Shown: in pieces, positions 8,836 to 17,857 of the stretch
How the letters are laid out: each line of letters opens with the position of its first letter
Position numbering within the stretch: the first letter of the stretch is position 1
Assembly: GCF_016900355.1 (NCBI RefSeq)
Contig: NZ_JACJKA010000012.1
Location: 1 to 64,000, forward strand
Direction of reading: 5' to 3'
DNA from: Bacteroides mediterraneensis
GTDB taxonomy: Bacteria > Bacteroidota > Bacteroidia > Bacteroidales > Bacteroidaceae
DNA length: 64,000 nucleotides
Made by a program: the position numbers and the translations under genes
The notes under the pieces: generated by a model
Told to the model about the DNA's origin: nothing
Databases searched by the model: none
Seen by the model: only the letters and a program-made list of their open reading frames with translations

Positions 8836-9522
8836 ATGCCTATGAAAAAGTATGTAGCAGAATTAATCGGAACAATGGTTCTTGTATTACTGGGTTGCGG
8901 CAGTGCCGTATTCGCCGGGGGAGTGGCCGACACAGTGGGTGCCGGAGTAGGAACCATCGGAGTAGCTATGGCTTTCGGACTCTCCGTCATCGCCATGGCT
9001 TATACCATCGGAAACATATCCGGTTGCCACATTAATCCGGCCATCACGCTGGGAGTGTGGCTCTCGGGAGGAATGAAGACCAAACGGGCGCTGATGTACA
9101 TGCTCTTTCAGGTGGTAGGCGCCATCATCGGTTCGCTGATTCTGACCTTGCTGGTATCGACCGGTGCGCACGGAGGACCGACAGCAACCGGCTCCAACAG
9201 TTTTGCACCCGATGCCATGGGACAGGCGTTCCTGGCAGAAGCCGTGTTTACCTTTATCTTTGTGCTGGTGGCCTTGGGCGCTACAGACGAAAAGAAAGGG
9301 GCTGGCAATCTGGCGGGACTGGCCATCGGACTGACGCTGATACTGATTCACATCGTGTGTATCCCGATTACGGGTACTTCCGTAAACCCGGCTCGCAGCA
9401 TCGGACCGGCCTTGATGGAAGGCGGACAGGCCATCGAACAGCTCTGGCTCTTCATCGTGGCTCCGTTTGTGGGAGCGGCTTTCAGTGCCCTCGTGTGGAA
9501 GTTCCTGCGCACGGATAAATAA
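8836..9522 (+). CDS. aqpZ: Aquaporin Z-type water channel
   Basis: A 228-residue MIP-family channel with six hydrophobic segments and two NPA loops: GCHINPAITLG and TSVNPARSIGP. The selectivity-filter pattern around the second loop (His in LIHIVCIP, Thr before SVNPAR, Arg in NPAR) is that of strict water channels such as E. coli AqpZ rather than glycerol facilitators. Its length is close to AqpZ (231 residues). The start could be the ATG at 8836 or the one at 8842 (MKKYVAEL). It sits alone downstream of the palindrome array; nothing else indicates its regulation. Confidence 0.93.
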   Translation: MPMKKYVAELIGTMVLVLLGCGSAVFAGGVADTVGAGVGTIGVAMAFGLSVIAMAYTIGNISGCHINPAITLGVWLSGGMKTKRALMYMLFQVVGAIIGSLILTLLVSTGAHGGPTATGSNSFAPDAMGQAFLAEAVFTFIFVLVALGATDEKKGAGNLAGLAIGLTLILIHIVCIPITGTSVNPARSIGPALMEGGQAIEQLWLFIVAPFVGAAFSALVWKFLRTDK

Positions 9523-9563
9523 AGAAGGACCCTCGATAGCATGTCTTTTTCATTTAAAAAGCG

Positions 9564-9571
9564 TATCTTTG
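9564..9571 (+). promoter_or_regulatory. -7 promoter element for the DUF486 gene
   Basis: TATCTTTG matches TAnnTTTG, 30 bp before the ATG at 9601. The leader then contains an A-rich stretch, typical of Bacteroides translation initiation. Confidence 0.55.
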
Positions 9572-9600
9572 CAGCCGGTTTTTAAATAAAGGAAAAAGAT

Positions 9601-9975
9601 ATGCTATCGCACGGAATTTATTCTATCGTTTTACTGATTTTTTCGAACATCTTCATGACGTTTGCCTGGTACGGGCACTTGAAGATGCGTGAGGAGTTCA
9701 GCTGGTTTGCCGCGCTGCCGCTCATCGGGGTGATTGCGTTCAGCTGGGCCATTGCTTTTTTTGAATATTGTTTGCAGGTACCGGCCAACCGACTGGGTTT
9801 CAAGGACAGCGGCGGACCGTTCGACATCATGCAGCTGAAAGTGATTCAGGAAGTGATTACGCTGACGGTCTTCACGATATTTTCCATGATTGCGTTCAAG
9901 ATGGAATTGAAATGGAATCACCTGGCTGCCTTTTTCTGCCTGATTCTGGCTGTGTACTTCGTGTTCAAGAAATAA
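9601..9975 (+). CDS. DUF486/DMT-like small membrane protein
   Basis: A 124-residue protein with four hydrophobic segments, beginning MLSHGIYSIVLLIFSNIFMTFAWYG in outline. The central segment FEYCLQVPANRLGF and the ending AVYFVFKK are typical of the DUF486 family, which belongs to the drug/metabolite transporter clan. The substrate is unknown. It is a monocistronic unit with its own -7 element and ends 9 bp before the convergent gene at 9985. Confidence 0.85.
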   Translation: MLSHGIYSIVLLIFSNIFMTFAWYGHLKMREEFSWFAALPLIGVIAFSWAIAFFEYCLQVPANRLGFKDSGGPFDIMQLKVIQEVITLTVFTIFSMIAFKMELKWNHLAAFFCLILAVYFVFKK

Positions 9976-9984
9976 GCGGCGAGG

Positions 9985-10950
9985 TCAGTTCTGCCGGTCG
10001 CGCAGGCGCTGGATTTCGCGCTGCACGTCGTACTGGTTGTTTCTGATTTTATCTTTCCGCAAGAATTCTTTGCGCCGGATGGAGTCTTCGGCTTCTTTCC
10101 GGCGAATATACTCATACAAGTTTCCCGCATCCTCCTCCCGGGCTGGTTGCGGGTTTTTCTTTTTCTGCACTCCCAGGGTGTCGGGCTTCGCTGCCGGCTG
10201 GGTGGCCTTGACGGAATCGGGAGTGGCATAGACAGGCAGGAGAGGGGCTCCCGAAAAGGCAGACTGGAAGGGGAGAACGGTACGGGTGGTATCGGCCTTC
10301 CGGGCAGCAGTGTAACGGTAGAAATTGGGTACCTTCAGGCTGTCGGCGGCGGTAGGCACGTAGTCGGCATACGTCTTCCAGGCGTTGGCATGCTTGCGAT
10401 TGTGGGCCAGCATCCGTCCGCGGGGAGACAGATTATCGTAGAGGAAACCGATGAAATCGAGCCCGCCGATGCCGAAAATCGGCCCTATCGGTGCATTGAG
10501 GTCTCTGTACATTCTTCCCGTAGAAGGCATCAGGCTGCGCCCATAGTTTTCATCCCTGTAGACTTGGTTGGGATTCAGGGTCCAGGAGATTTCCCATTTC
10601 TTGGGACGTCCGGCCACCAGCACGTCGTACACAGGGTCTTCTCCGAAACGGGTCCAGATGGTGTAGGGTTCCATGCGGACATATCCTTCGGGTTTCTTCA
10701 CCTTGGTGGTATCAATCAGGCTGCGGGGCACTTTCAGGTCGACCTTGAAGTCCATCCATTTCTTGTTGAGCGGAGCCTCCAGAGGCTTGTTCTCCGGTTT
10801 GCTCGAAGGGTCAAAATCGAATTGAATCATTTTCACGGCATCCATGTTGAGCTGCAGTTCCTTTTCCTGCTGCTGAGCCATGGCCGGAAGAATACCGGCT
10901 GTACATAGGAATAAAGTCAGTTTGGAGGATAAATGTGATGCGTAGTCCAT
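9985..10950 (-). CDS. Exported Bacteroidales protein of unknown function
   Basis: A 321-residue protein with an N-terminal hydrophobic stretch (SKLTLFLCTAGILPAMA) that looks like a signal peptide, followed by a mature part starting QQQEKELQL. It has no catalytic motif that I recognise. The C-terminal 60 residues are highly charged and probably helical (EYIRRKEAEDSIRRKEFL). It may belong to a Bacteroidales-restricted DUF such as DUF4858, but I am not certain. It is 12 bp downstream of the NlpC/P60 lipoprotein gene on the same strand, so the two are probably co-transcribed and both act in the envelope. Confidence 0.6.
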   Translation of the reverse strand: MDYASHLSSKLTLFLCTAGILPAMAQQQEKELQLNMDAVKMIQFDFDPSSKPENKPLEAPLNKKWMDFKVDLKVPRSLIDTTKVKKPEGYVRMEPYTIWTRFGEDPVYDVLVAGRPKKWEISWTLNPNQVYRDENYGRSLMPSTGRMYRDLNAPIGPIFGIGGLDFIGFLYDNLSPRGRMLAHNRKHANAWKTYADYVPTAADSLKVPNFYRYTAARKADTTRTVLPFQSAFSGAPLLPVYATPDSVKATQPAAKPDTLGVQKKKNPQPAREEDAGNLYEYIRRKEAEDSIRRKEFLRKDKIRNNQYDVQREIQRLRDRQN

Positions 10951-10962
10951 GTCGTGTGCGTA

Positions 10963-11496
10963 TTATAGTCCTTTCACTCGTCCGCCCTGCATCCAGCATT
11001 TGCGATAGTAGGGCTCTTCCAGCCGGCTGACAATGACCCCTGCACTGGTGCTGGCGTGGATGAATTTTCCGTCTTTCAAATAGATACCTACGTGGTTGGC
11101 GGTCTTCTTGCGGCGTCCGTCGTGGAAGAACACCAGGTCGCCTTCCTGCAACTTGTGTTTGCTCACCTTGCGGCAGTCCTTTGTCCGCTGAGCCTCCGAA
11201 TTGCGCTGCAGTTTCTTGTGGTACACTTTCTTGTAGACGGCCGACGTGAAGCCTGAGCAGTCTGTTCCCCGGTGAGTGTTTCCTCCGTGGCGGTAGGGCA
11301 CGCCAATCCAGTCGGCTGCTTCTACATACAGGCGGTGGTTGTCGTCGGCATCAATGTCCATTTCCAGACGTACAGCCGCACGTGCCAGTTCCCGGTAGTC
11401 CACGCGAGGGGCACGGGTGCCGCACGATGAAAACAAAAGTGTGCACACCAATACAAGCATGCACACCGAAAAACGAGTGATACGGTTTCTGTACAT
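10963..11496 (-). CDS. NlpC/P60 peptidoglycan endopeptidase lipoprotein
   Basis: A 177-residue secreted cysteine peptidase of the NlpC/P60 fold, which cleaves peptide stems in peptidoglycan. A lipoprotein signal is present (hydrophobic VCMLVLVCTLLFSS then Cys, near residue 25). Catalytic residues are visible: Cys in TDCSGFT, His in ANHVGIYL, and the polar His in KFIHAST. The start at 11496 (MYRNRI) is preferred over an upstream ATG because it puts the signal peptide at the N-terminus and a -7 element lies upstream. Its neighbour at 9985 is probably in the same transcript. Confidence 0.9.
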   Translation of the reverse strand: MYRNRITRFSVCMLVLVCTLLFSSCGTRAPRVDYRELARAAVRLEMDIDADDNHRLYVEAADWIGVPYRHGGNTHRGTDCSGFTSAVYKKVYHKKLQRNSEAQRTKDCRKVSKHKLQEGDLVFFHDGRRKKTANHVGIYLKDGKFIHASTSAGVIVSRLEEPYYRKCWMQGGRVKGL

Positions 11497-11513
11497 ATCA
11501 TGTGATTTTAAAA

Positions 11514-11521
11514 CAAATGTA
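11514..11521 (-). promoter_or_regulatory. -7 element for the NlpC/P60 gene
   Basis: On the minus strand this reads TACATTTG, matching TAnnTTTG, 17 bp before the ATG at 11496. Confidence 0.5.
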
Positions 11522-11587
11522 CACAATATTCTCGTTACCTGATAATCGACTTAGCGTATTTTAGAACCTGTTGAAGATTGTTTTATT

Positions 11588-12295
11588 TTATTCCTTCACC
11601 TCGAAATAGTCTTCCAGCTCTTTTCCTGCGGCACCGTCGGCATTGTCGAGGTCGCGAAGCAGGTGTCCCTGTTCCAGCAGTACAATACGGGTACTGAGGT
11701 CCACGGTGTGGCTCAGGTTATGGCTGGACACAAGAATAGTGGCTTTATGTTCCTCGTGATAATGCTGGAGCAAGTGCTTGAGCAGCGACTGTGAAGTAGG
11801 GTCGAGGAAGTTGAACGGCTCGTCCAGGATGACGAGTTCCGGATTGTGAAGCAGGGCGGTGACGATACCCATCTTCTGCTTGTTTCCTGCCGAAAGATTG
11901 CGGATGTATTTCTTTTCTTTCAGGATTTCATCGCCTAAAAAACGTTCATAGCGATGGATGCGCTCATGAAGGGTAGCGGCATCGAACCCATACATGCGCC
12001 CGCAGAACTGGAAATATTCTTCGGGGGTGAGGTAATCTATCAGAAAACTCTCGTCCATGTAGGCTCCCACACGCAATTTCCAGTCTTCACTTTGTGACAC
12101 GTCGGTACCATCCAGGCACACGCTTCCGCTGTCGGCTTTCAGCAAATCGAGCATCAGTCGGAAGAGAGTGGTCTTTCCGGCACCGTTGTTACCCATCAGG
12201 CCCAGTATTTCAGGCGCCTGCAGGGTGTAGTCTGGAATATCGACAGCCGTCTTGCTGCCGTATGTCTTTTTCAAGTTCTGTATCTTGATTTCCAT
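11588..12295 (-). CDS. ABC transporter ATP-binding protein
   Basis: A 235-residue ABC ATPase. Walker A is GNNGAGKTT (near residue 35), the signature is LSAGNKQKMG (near 134), Walker B is LVILDEPFNFLDP (near 153-165) and the switch His is in VSSHNLSH. It belongs to the single-domain ATPases of multidrug/antibiotic or gliding-type exporters. The membrane partner is encoded just upstream (32 bp gap) at 12328. The exported substrate cannot be told from sequence. Confidence 0.92.
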   Translation of the reverse strand: MEIKIQNLKKTYGSKTAVDIPDYTLQAPEILGLMGNNGAGKTTLFRLMLDLLKADSGSVCLDGTDVSQSEDWKLRVGAYMDESFLIDYLTPEEYFQFCGRMYGFDAATLHERIHRYERFLGDEILKEKKYIRNLSAGNKQKMGIVTALLHNPELVILDEPFNFLDPTSQSLLKHLLQHYHEEHKATILVSSHNLSHTVDLSTRIVLLEQGHLLRDLDNADGAAGKELEDYFEVKE

Positions 12296-12327
12296 AAGGA
12301 TTCATTGTGATTGGTTACAAATAAAAG

Positions 12328-13821
12328 TTACCTGGTTTCGCGCAGATTCTCCAGAAGTGAATGTCGCTTCCGGAATACTTTCCGGTAGAGTGCCCTGCAC
12401 CAAAGGGGATGAAGCAGGATGCCCGGCAGGCCCAGCAGGGCACATACCAGATAGGCCGTAGAGGGTTCCATCCATAAGAACAGGATGCGGCAGAGGGCTA
12501 TCGGCATGAAAAAGGCAAAGGCTACGCTCAAGGCCTGATAGGGAGAGTTCCACTGGCCTTTTCCCATGAGGGAAGCGTCCAGCGGAGCAGTCTTCCGGTT
12601 CACAAGGGCCAGCAGCATGATGACCGGAAGGGTGACACCGGCCGTGTAGACCAGCTGGCTGAAGACCAGCAGGACGGGGGTGCTCCCCCAAATCAGCGCA
12701 GGCACCATGCACACCAGCGGAATGACCAGCAGCAGGCAGTACACGTAGTATTTGGCCCGGAACAGATAGAGCAGGGAGCCGCGGTGCATCAGCAGTCCGT
12801 CGAGGTAGTTACCTTCATAGGCCATAATACGCGACAAGATGCTGATGGCGTATCCCGTAAAGCAATACACCACATACAGATGCAGGCCGAAAAATTCGTC
12901 CTCACCGGTATGGCTGAGCCCCAGCAGGCTCAGTGCAAACAATACGATGACCACAGTCATCATCTGGAAATTCTTCCGGGGAGCCTTGTTGCGGAATATC
13001 ATCTTCAATTCCAGTTTCATATATTCTCCCGTCAGTCCGAAACGGTCGAGGAAACGGTAGCGCCCGGCATGTTTGCTTTGCGGCACTTTCTCCCGGCGAT
13101 TCAGTTCGCTATAGATACAAGCCATCTGCACCCGGCTGTTCAGGAAGCCCAATAGCGCAATCACGGCCAGTACGCCCAGGTAGGCCAGTACGCGGCCTTG
13201 CATGAAGGCCTCGCCCAGTGTCATGAAGAAACGGCTGATGCCTCCTTCCGGGAAAAGGAATTCTGCCAGTAACTGCAGGCCATAGAACCCGAGTGGGAGA
13301 AGTACCCAAGCCGTATGACGGCGTTGCAGCGTACGCACCAACACGCTCCAATAGGCATTGGCCACCATCAACAGCCAGATGCCTGCCGCATAGCCTATCA
13401 CACCGGCTATACCGAAGAAACGGACCACGGTCATGGCCGCAAAAGGTACAAATAAAAAGAGCCAGAACAGATTGAACGCCTTCAGTCCCACCTGTACGAG
13501 CAGGACATTAATCAGTTGTTGTTTTCTGACCGGCCACAAGAGATAGGGTTTGATTTCCTGCGTAGGAGTCGGGAAAAGGAAACGCAGCAGAAAATCCAAA
13601 AACAGGATGCCCGGCAAGCAGGCATTGAGCACATCATAGGGTTCCATTCCGGAAAACCCTTTTTCAAAAACAAAGGGCAGCGAAACCCCGATTAAAACGA
13701 GGTACGCTGCCCAAAATGCGACAAACAGATAAATCAGAAACTTGGCAAAGCGGTTCCGATCGTACATCGGACTCCGCCTTGCAGCAAGTTTTTGATTTCT
13801 CCGTATTTCAGTAAATAACAT
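12328..13821 (-). CDS. ABC transporter permease (DUF5687-like)
   Basis: A 497-residue polytopic membrane protein with roughly ten to twelve hydrophobic segments, starting with cytoplasmic MLFTEIRRNQKLAARRSP and a first membrane segment at about residues 29-51. It matches what I know of the DUF5687 family, a Bacteroidetes permease paired with one ABC ATPase. The ATPase gene follows 32 bp downstream on the same strand. The gene starts 24 bp after the M16 protease stop, so read-through from that gene is possible. Substrate unknown. Confidence 0.8.
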   Translation of the reverse strand: MLFTEIRRNQKLAARRSPMYDRNRFAKFLIYLFVAFWAAYLVLIGVSLPFVFEKGFSGMEPYDVLNACLPGILFLDFLLRFLFPTPTQEIKPYLLWPVRKQQLINVLLVQVGLKAFNLFWLFLFVPFAAMTVVRFFGIAGVIGYAAGIWLLMVANAYWSVLVRTLQRRHTAWVLLPLGFYGLQLLAEFLFPEGGISRFFMTLGEAFMQGRVLAYLGVLAVIALLGFLNSRVQMACIYSELNRREKVPQSKHAGRYRFLDRFGLTGEYMKLELKMIFRNKAPRKNFQMMTVVIVLFALSLLGLSHTGEDEFFGLHLYVVYCFTGYAISILSRIMAYEGNYLDGLLMHRGSLLYLFRAKYYVYCLLLVIPLVCMVPALIWGSTPVLLVFSQLVYTAGVTLPVIMLLALVNRKTAPLDASLMGKGQWNSPYQALSVAFAFFMPIALCRILFLWMEPSTAYLVCALLGLPGILLHPLWCRALYRKVFRKRHSLLENLRETR

Positions 13822-13845
13822 ACGCGGAGTAATTGTTCTGTTTCC

Positions 13846-16665
13846 TTATTTTTCTACCGGAGAACTCATGCTGACTTCCACTTCGTTCTTCTGTCCGAAG
13901 AAGGCCTTGGCAAAGGCTTTCAGGTCGTCGCCGGTGATGGCGTTCACTGCTTCTTCGTATCCGGTATTCATATCCAGATTTTCCCAGTAGTACGTGTTCA
14001 GGATACCCATCCAGTAACCGTTTTCTTTCTGGTTCTGCTTGTAGGTCTTCAGCATGTATTCCTTCACCTTGCTCAGGTCATCACTCTCCGGACCGTTGGC
14101 AATGAATCCTTCAATGCCTTCGTTGATGAGTTTCACCATATCTTCGCGACGGTTCGGGTCGGTATCGAAGTACACCTGGAAGGCACCTTCTTCGCTCGGA
14201 TACTTGCTCAGGCTTCCGCTACAGCTTACTCCGTAAGTTCCTCCGGCATCTTCACGTACGGTACGCAGGTAAACCATGTTGAGCAGCTGACCGAGCATGC
14301 TCATCTGCAGCTTGTTCTTCATGTCATACTTGCAGTCGCCGGAATAAACCATCAACACGCTGGCCTTCGGAGTTTCCAGTTCTTTCACGAAATTGTTTTC
14401 GTACATTCCCTTGCGGATATCCATCTTGGTATCACGGAAGTGTTCGTTGCGCTTCGTTGCCGGCAGGGCACCCAGGTACTGTTCAATGAGCGGAGTAGCT
14501 GTCTTTTCATCAATGTTACCCACCAGAATAAAGGTAAAGTCGCTGGCATCGGCAAAACGATTCTTATACAATTCCATTACCTTGTTGTAGTCAATCTTGT
14601 CGAGCATGTCGGCTTTCATAGACAAAGCACGCGGATGATGATTGTAGAGTGCTACGGTAATAGAGTCACTGAACGCGGTCATCGGGTCAGCTTCCTGGTT
14701 GGCCAGAGCCGCTTTGTTACGCGTGATGAAAGAAGTGAAGGCTTCCTGATCCATACGCGGTGCCGTGAAGCGCAGGTAAGTCAGCTGAAGCATGGTTTCA
14801 AAGTCTTTCGGAGAGCAGCTACCAGACAATCCTTCGGTCAGAGTATTGACTTGTGCGCTGGCAGATGCCATCTTTCCAGCCAATACTTTGTCCAAATCTA
14901 CAGAGTTGAAGTTACCCAAACCTCCTAAAGAGGCAATCTGGCTGATCAGGGCAAACTGCAGTACATCCTTGTCGTCGAACTGAGAAGTTCCACCCGGACT
15001 GAAGGCCTGCATACGTACTTCGTCGGCCTTGAAATCGGTCGGTTTCAGGATGACACGCACACCGTTGCTCAGGGTCAGGATGGTAGAACCGAACACGCCC
15101 TGTTCTGTCTTGACCACCTTTCCAGCCTGCGGTTTATCCTTAATCAACGGTTCGTCGGAAACCTTGTCTACATACGGAGTCAGTTTTTCGGCTTTCACCT
15201 TATCCAATACGGCTTTCAGTTCGGCCTCCGTCGGGTATTTCATACCCTCCTTTTCAGGACAGAACACGCTGAGCACTACGTTCTTTTCCGTGATGAGCTG
15301 TTTCATCACCTGGTTAATGGCGTCTACCGGAATGTTCGGTACCACCTGGTTCATGATAGCATATTCATTCTCGATACCCGGAATCGGTTCATTATCAATG
15401 AAGTTGCGCACGTATTCATTTACGTAAGCACCGTTACGCTGCTTGTTGCGTTCGTTGTAAGCCGATTCCAGTCCGCGCAGGTAATCCGCCTTGGCACGGG
15501 CATATTCGCTGGCTGTAAATCCGAACTGACGCACACGTTCCAGTTCGCGCATCAGGGTTTCGGTAGTCAGGAGGATACCGTCTTCCTTAGCAGCCGCATA
15601 CGCCATGAACGCATCCTTGGTCTTAGCCACGATAAAGTCACCATCCTGCACACCAGCTTCAATGAACGGCGGATTGGCCTGCTGGGTCAGTTCATTCAGA
15701 CGGCTGTTGAGCATGCTTTCGATGGAAGAAATCATGTAGTTCATCACCAGATAACCCATGTTGTTCTTCTGATCGTTGGGCACCGCATCATGCTTGTGCA
15801 TCAAATATACAATCGGGAACTGTTGTTCCTTGTCTTTGGCTACAGCGATAATCGGTTCGTCGTTGTCGGGCACCGGGAAGTATTTGCGTTCAGCCGCATT
15901 GGCCGGCATTTCGATAGGAGAGAACATCCGCTTGATTTTATTTTCGATGCTGTCCACATTGATGTCGCCCACCACGATGATACCTTGCTGGTCGGGACGA
16001 TACCATTTTTCATAATAGTCTCTCAAAGCCTGGTAAGGGAAATTGTCGACTACTTCCATGGTTCCGATAGGCAGACGGTAAGCATACTTGCTATCCTTAT
16101 AAATAACAGGGAACACCTTTTCGTACATACGCATCATGGCACCAGAACGGGTACGCCATTCTTCGTGAATCACGCCACGTTCCTTGTCGATTTCTTTCGG
16201 GTCAAGGGTCAGGTCGTTGGCCCAGTCGTGCAGAATCAACAGACAGGAGTCAATGATTCCGTCACGAATAACCGGCACATTGTCAATATTGTATACGGTT
16301 TCGTCTACCGAAGTATAGGCATTCAGGTTGGCACCGAATTTCACGCCGATGCTTTCCAGATACTCCCGAAGCAGATTGCCCGGGAAATGCGTGGTTCCGT
16401 TGAAACACATGTGCTCCAGAAAGTGGGCCAGACCACGCTGGTCGTCTTCTTCCAGGATGGAACCTACCTTCTGCGCAATGTAGAAGTCGGCCTGATGTTC
16501 CGGCAACGCATTGTGACGGATGTAATAGGTCAATCCGTTGTCCAGCTTACCGATGCGCACATTGGGATCGGTAGGGATGGGCGGCATTTGCTGTGCGAAG
16601 GCCGTCAGGGCGCCTCCCACCAAAATGACTGCCGCCACAGTTCTTTTCAGTTTAAAAACTTTCAT
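13846..16665 (-). CDS. Periplasmic M16-family zinc metallopeptidase
   Basis: A 939-residue two-half M16 (pitrilysin/insulinase-like) protease with a signal peptide (VAAVILVGGALTAFA, cut near residue 25). The inverted zinc motif HxxEH is HFLEH at residues 81-85, with the downstream zinc-ligand region KERGVIHEEW near 155-165. The second half keeps the fold but has no HxxEH, as is usual in this family. It probably degrades peptides in the periplasm. It follows trxB by 32 bp on the same strand. Length and motifs are intact. Confidence 0.92.
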   Translation of the reverse strand: MKVFKLKRTVAAVILVGGALTAFAQQMPPIPTDPNVRIGKLDNGLTYYIRHNALPEHQADFYIAQKVGSILEEDDQRGLAHFLEHMCFNGTTHFPGNLLREYLESIGVKFGANLNAYTSVDETVYNIDNVPVIRDGIIDSCLLILHDWANDLTLDPKEIDKERGVIHEEWRTRSGAMMRMYEKVFPVIYKDSKYAYRLPIGTMEVVDNFPYQALRDYYEKWYRPDQQGIIVVGDINVDSIENKIKRMFSPIEMPANAAERKYFPVPDNDEPIIAVAKDKEQQFPIVYLMHKHDAVPNDQKNNMGYLVMNYMISSIESMLNSRLNELTQQANPPFIEAGVQDGDFIVAKTKDAFMAYAAAKEDGILLTTETLMRELERVRQFGFTASEYARAKADYLRGLESAYNERNKQRNGAYVNEYVRNFIDNEPIPGIENEYAIMNQVVPNIPVDAINQVMKQLITEKNVVLSVFCPEKEGMKYPTEAELKAVLDKVKAEKLTPYVDKVSDEPLIKDKPQAGKVVKTEQGVFGSTILTLSNGVRVILKPTDFKADEVRMQAFSPGGTSQFDDKDVLQFALISQIASLGGLGNFNSVDLDKVLAGKMASASAQVNTLTEGLSGSCSPKDFETMLQLTYLRFTAPRMDQEAFTSFITRNKAALANQEADPMTAFSDSITVALYNHHPRALSMKADMLDKIDYNKVMELYKNRFADASDFTFILVGNIDEKTATPLIEQYLGALPATKRNEHFRDTKMDIRKGMYENNFVKELETPKASVLMVYSGDCKYDMKNKLQMSMLGQLLNMVYLRTVREDAGGTYGVSCSGSLSKYPSEEGAFQVYFDTDPNRREDMVKLINEGIEGFIANGPESDDLSKVKEYMLKTYKQNQKENGYWMGILNTYYWENLDMNTGYEEAVNAITGDDLKAFAKAFFGQKNEVEVSMSSPVEK

Positions 16666-16697
16666 TGTAATTTTTTTTGATTAGATTGTAAATAAGA

Positions 16698-17645
16698 TTA
16701 GAGAAGTCCGTTAGCCGAGAGGTAACGCTCTGCCTCAATGGCAGCCTTACATCCGCTTCCGGCGGCTGTGATAGCCTGTCGATAATGCGGATCGGCTACG
16801 TCACCGGCAGCGAATACGCCCGGAACACCCGTGCAGGGAGTATTTCCTTCCGTCACGATGTAACCGGTTTCATCGGTGGTTACCCACGGCTTGAAGATGT
16901 CAGAATTAGGTTTGTGGCCAATGGCCAAGAAGAATCCGTCGATGGCTATATCGTAGCGTTCTTCGTCGGGTTCACCCATACGTTTTACCACGTGCATGCC
17001 TTCCACGCCGTTCTCACCGAACAGCCCTACGGCATTGTGTTCAAACAATACGGTAATATGCGGATGGTTCAGCACGCGTTCCTGCATGATTTTGGAAGCA
17101 CGGAGATAAGGCTTGCGTACTACCAAGTACACCTTGCTGGCCAACCCGGCCAGGTAGACTGCCTCTTCGCAGGCAGTATCACCGCCACCTACTACAGCCA
17201 CGGTTTTCTTGCGGTAGAAGAACCCGTCACAAGTAGCGCAGGCGCTCACGCCCATGCCGGCGTATTTCTTTTCGTCTTCCAGTCCCAGATATTTGGCTGT
17301 GGCACCGGTAGAAATGATAACCGTATCAGCGGTGATTTCTTTCTCATCGTCTACCACGAAAGTGTAGGGTGCTTTGCTCAGGTCGGCCTTTGTGACAATT
17401 CCGTTACGGATATCGGCTCCGAAGCGTTCGGCCTGTTTCTTCAGGTCGTCCATCAGCACGGGACCGGTCACACCTTCCGGATAGCCGGGGAAATTTTCCA
17501 CTTCGGTAGTGGTGGTCAACTGTCCACCAGGCTGGATACCTTCATAAAGTACGGGAGAAAGATTGGCACGGCTGGTGTAGATAGCTGCCGTGTATCCTGC
17601 AGGTCCTGATCCGATGATCAGGCATTTTACATGTTCTGTTGCCAT
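16698..17645 (-). CDS. trxB: Thioredoxin-disulfide reductase
   Basis: A 315-residue NADPH-dependent flavoenzyme that reduces thioredoxin. The FAD motif GSGPAG is at residues 12-17, the redox-active pair is CATC at 136-139, the NADPH motif is GGGDTACEEA just after, and the C-terminal FAD motif is FAAGDVADPHYRQ. This is the low-molecular-weight bacterial type. The start MATEHVKC is supported by a -7 element upstream at 17686-17693. Confidence 0.96.
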   Translation of the reverse strand: MATEHVKCLIIGSGPAGYTAAIYTSRANLSPVLYEGIQPGGQLTTTTEVENFPGYPEGVTGPVLMDDLKKQAERFGADIRNGIVTKADLSKAPYTFVVDDEKEITADTVIISTGATAKYLGLEDEKKYAGMGVSACATCDGFFYRKKTVAVVGGGDTACEEAVYLAGLASKVYLVVRKPYLRASKIMQERVLNHPHITVLFEHNAVGLFGENGVEGMHVVKRMGEPDEERYDIAIDGFFLAIGHKPNSDIFKPWVTTDETGYIVTEGNTPCTGVPGVFAAGDVADPHYRQAITAAGSGCKAAIEAERYLSANGLL

Positions 17646-17685
17646 AATAATGAAATAAAATTATCTTTATCGAGTTATTGTTGAG

Positions 17686-17693
17686 CAAAAATA
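17686..17693 (-). promoter_or_regulatory. -7 element for trxB
   Basis: Minus-strand TATTTTTG matches TAnnTTTG and lies about 40 bp before the trxB ATG at 17645. Confidence 0.5.
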
Positions 17694-17812
17694 TATATTT
17701 TTTGGAATAATCCTTACAACCGCTTGTGGATTTTTCGAAAATATGCATCCTTTATTCATTTATATTTGTCCTTTGGATACGGGTTTTTATTGCATAAATG
17801 AAAAATACGTAC

Positions 17813-17820
17813 TACCTTTG
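17813..17820 (+). promoter_or_regulatory. -7 element for aspS
   Basis: TACCTTTG, matching TAnnTTTG, 37 bp before the aspS ATG. An imperfect -33 box (ATTG at 17789-17792) stands 20 bp upstream, the usual Bacteroides spacing. Confidence 0.6.
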
Positions 17821-17857
17821 CCTGTCAAAAAGATAAAACTAACATTTAAATAAGGAT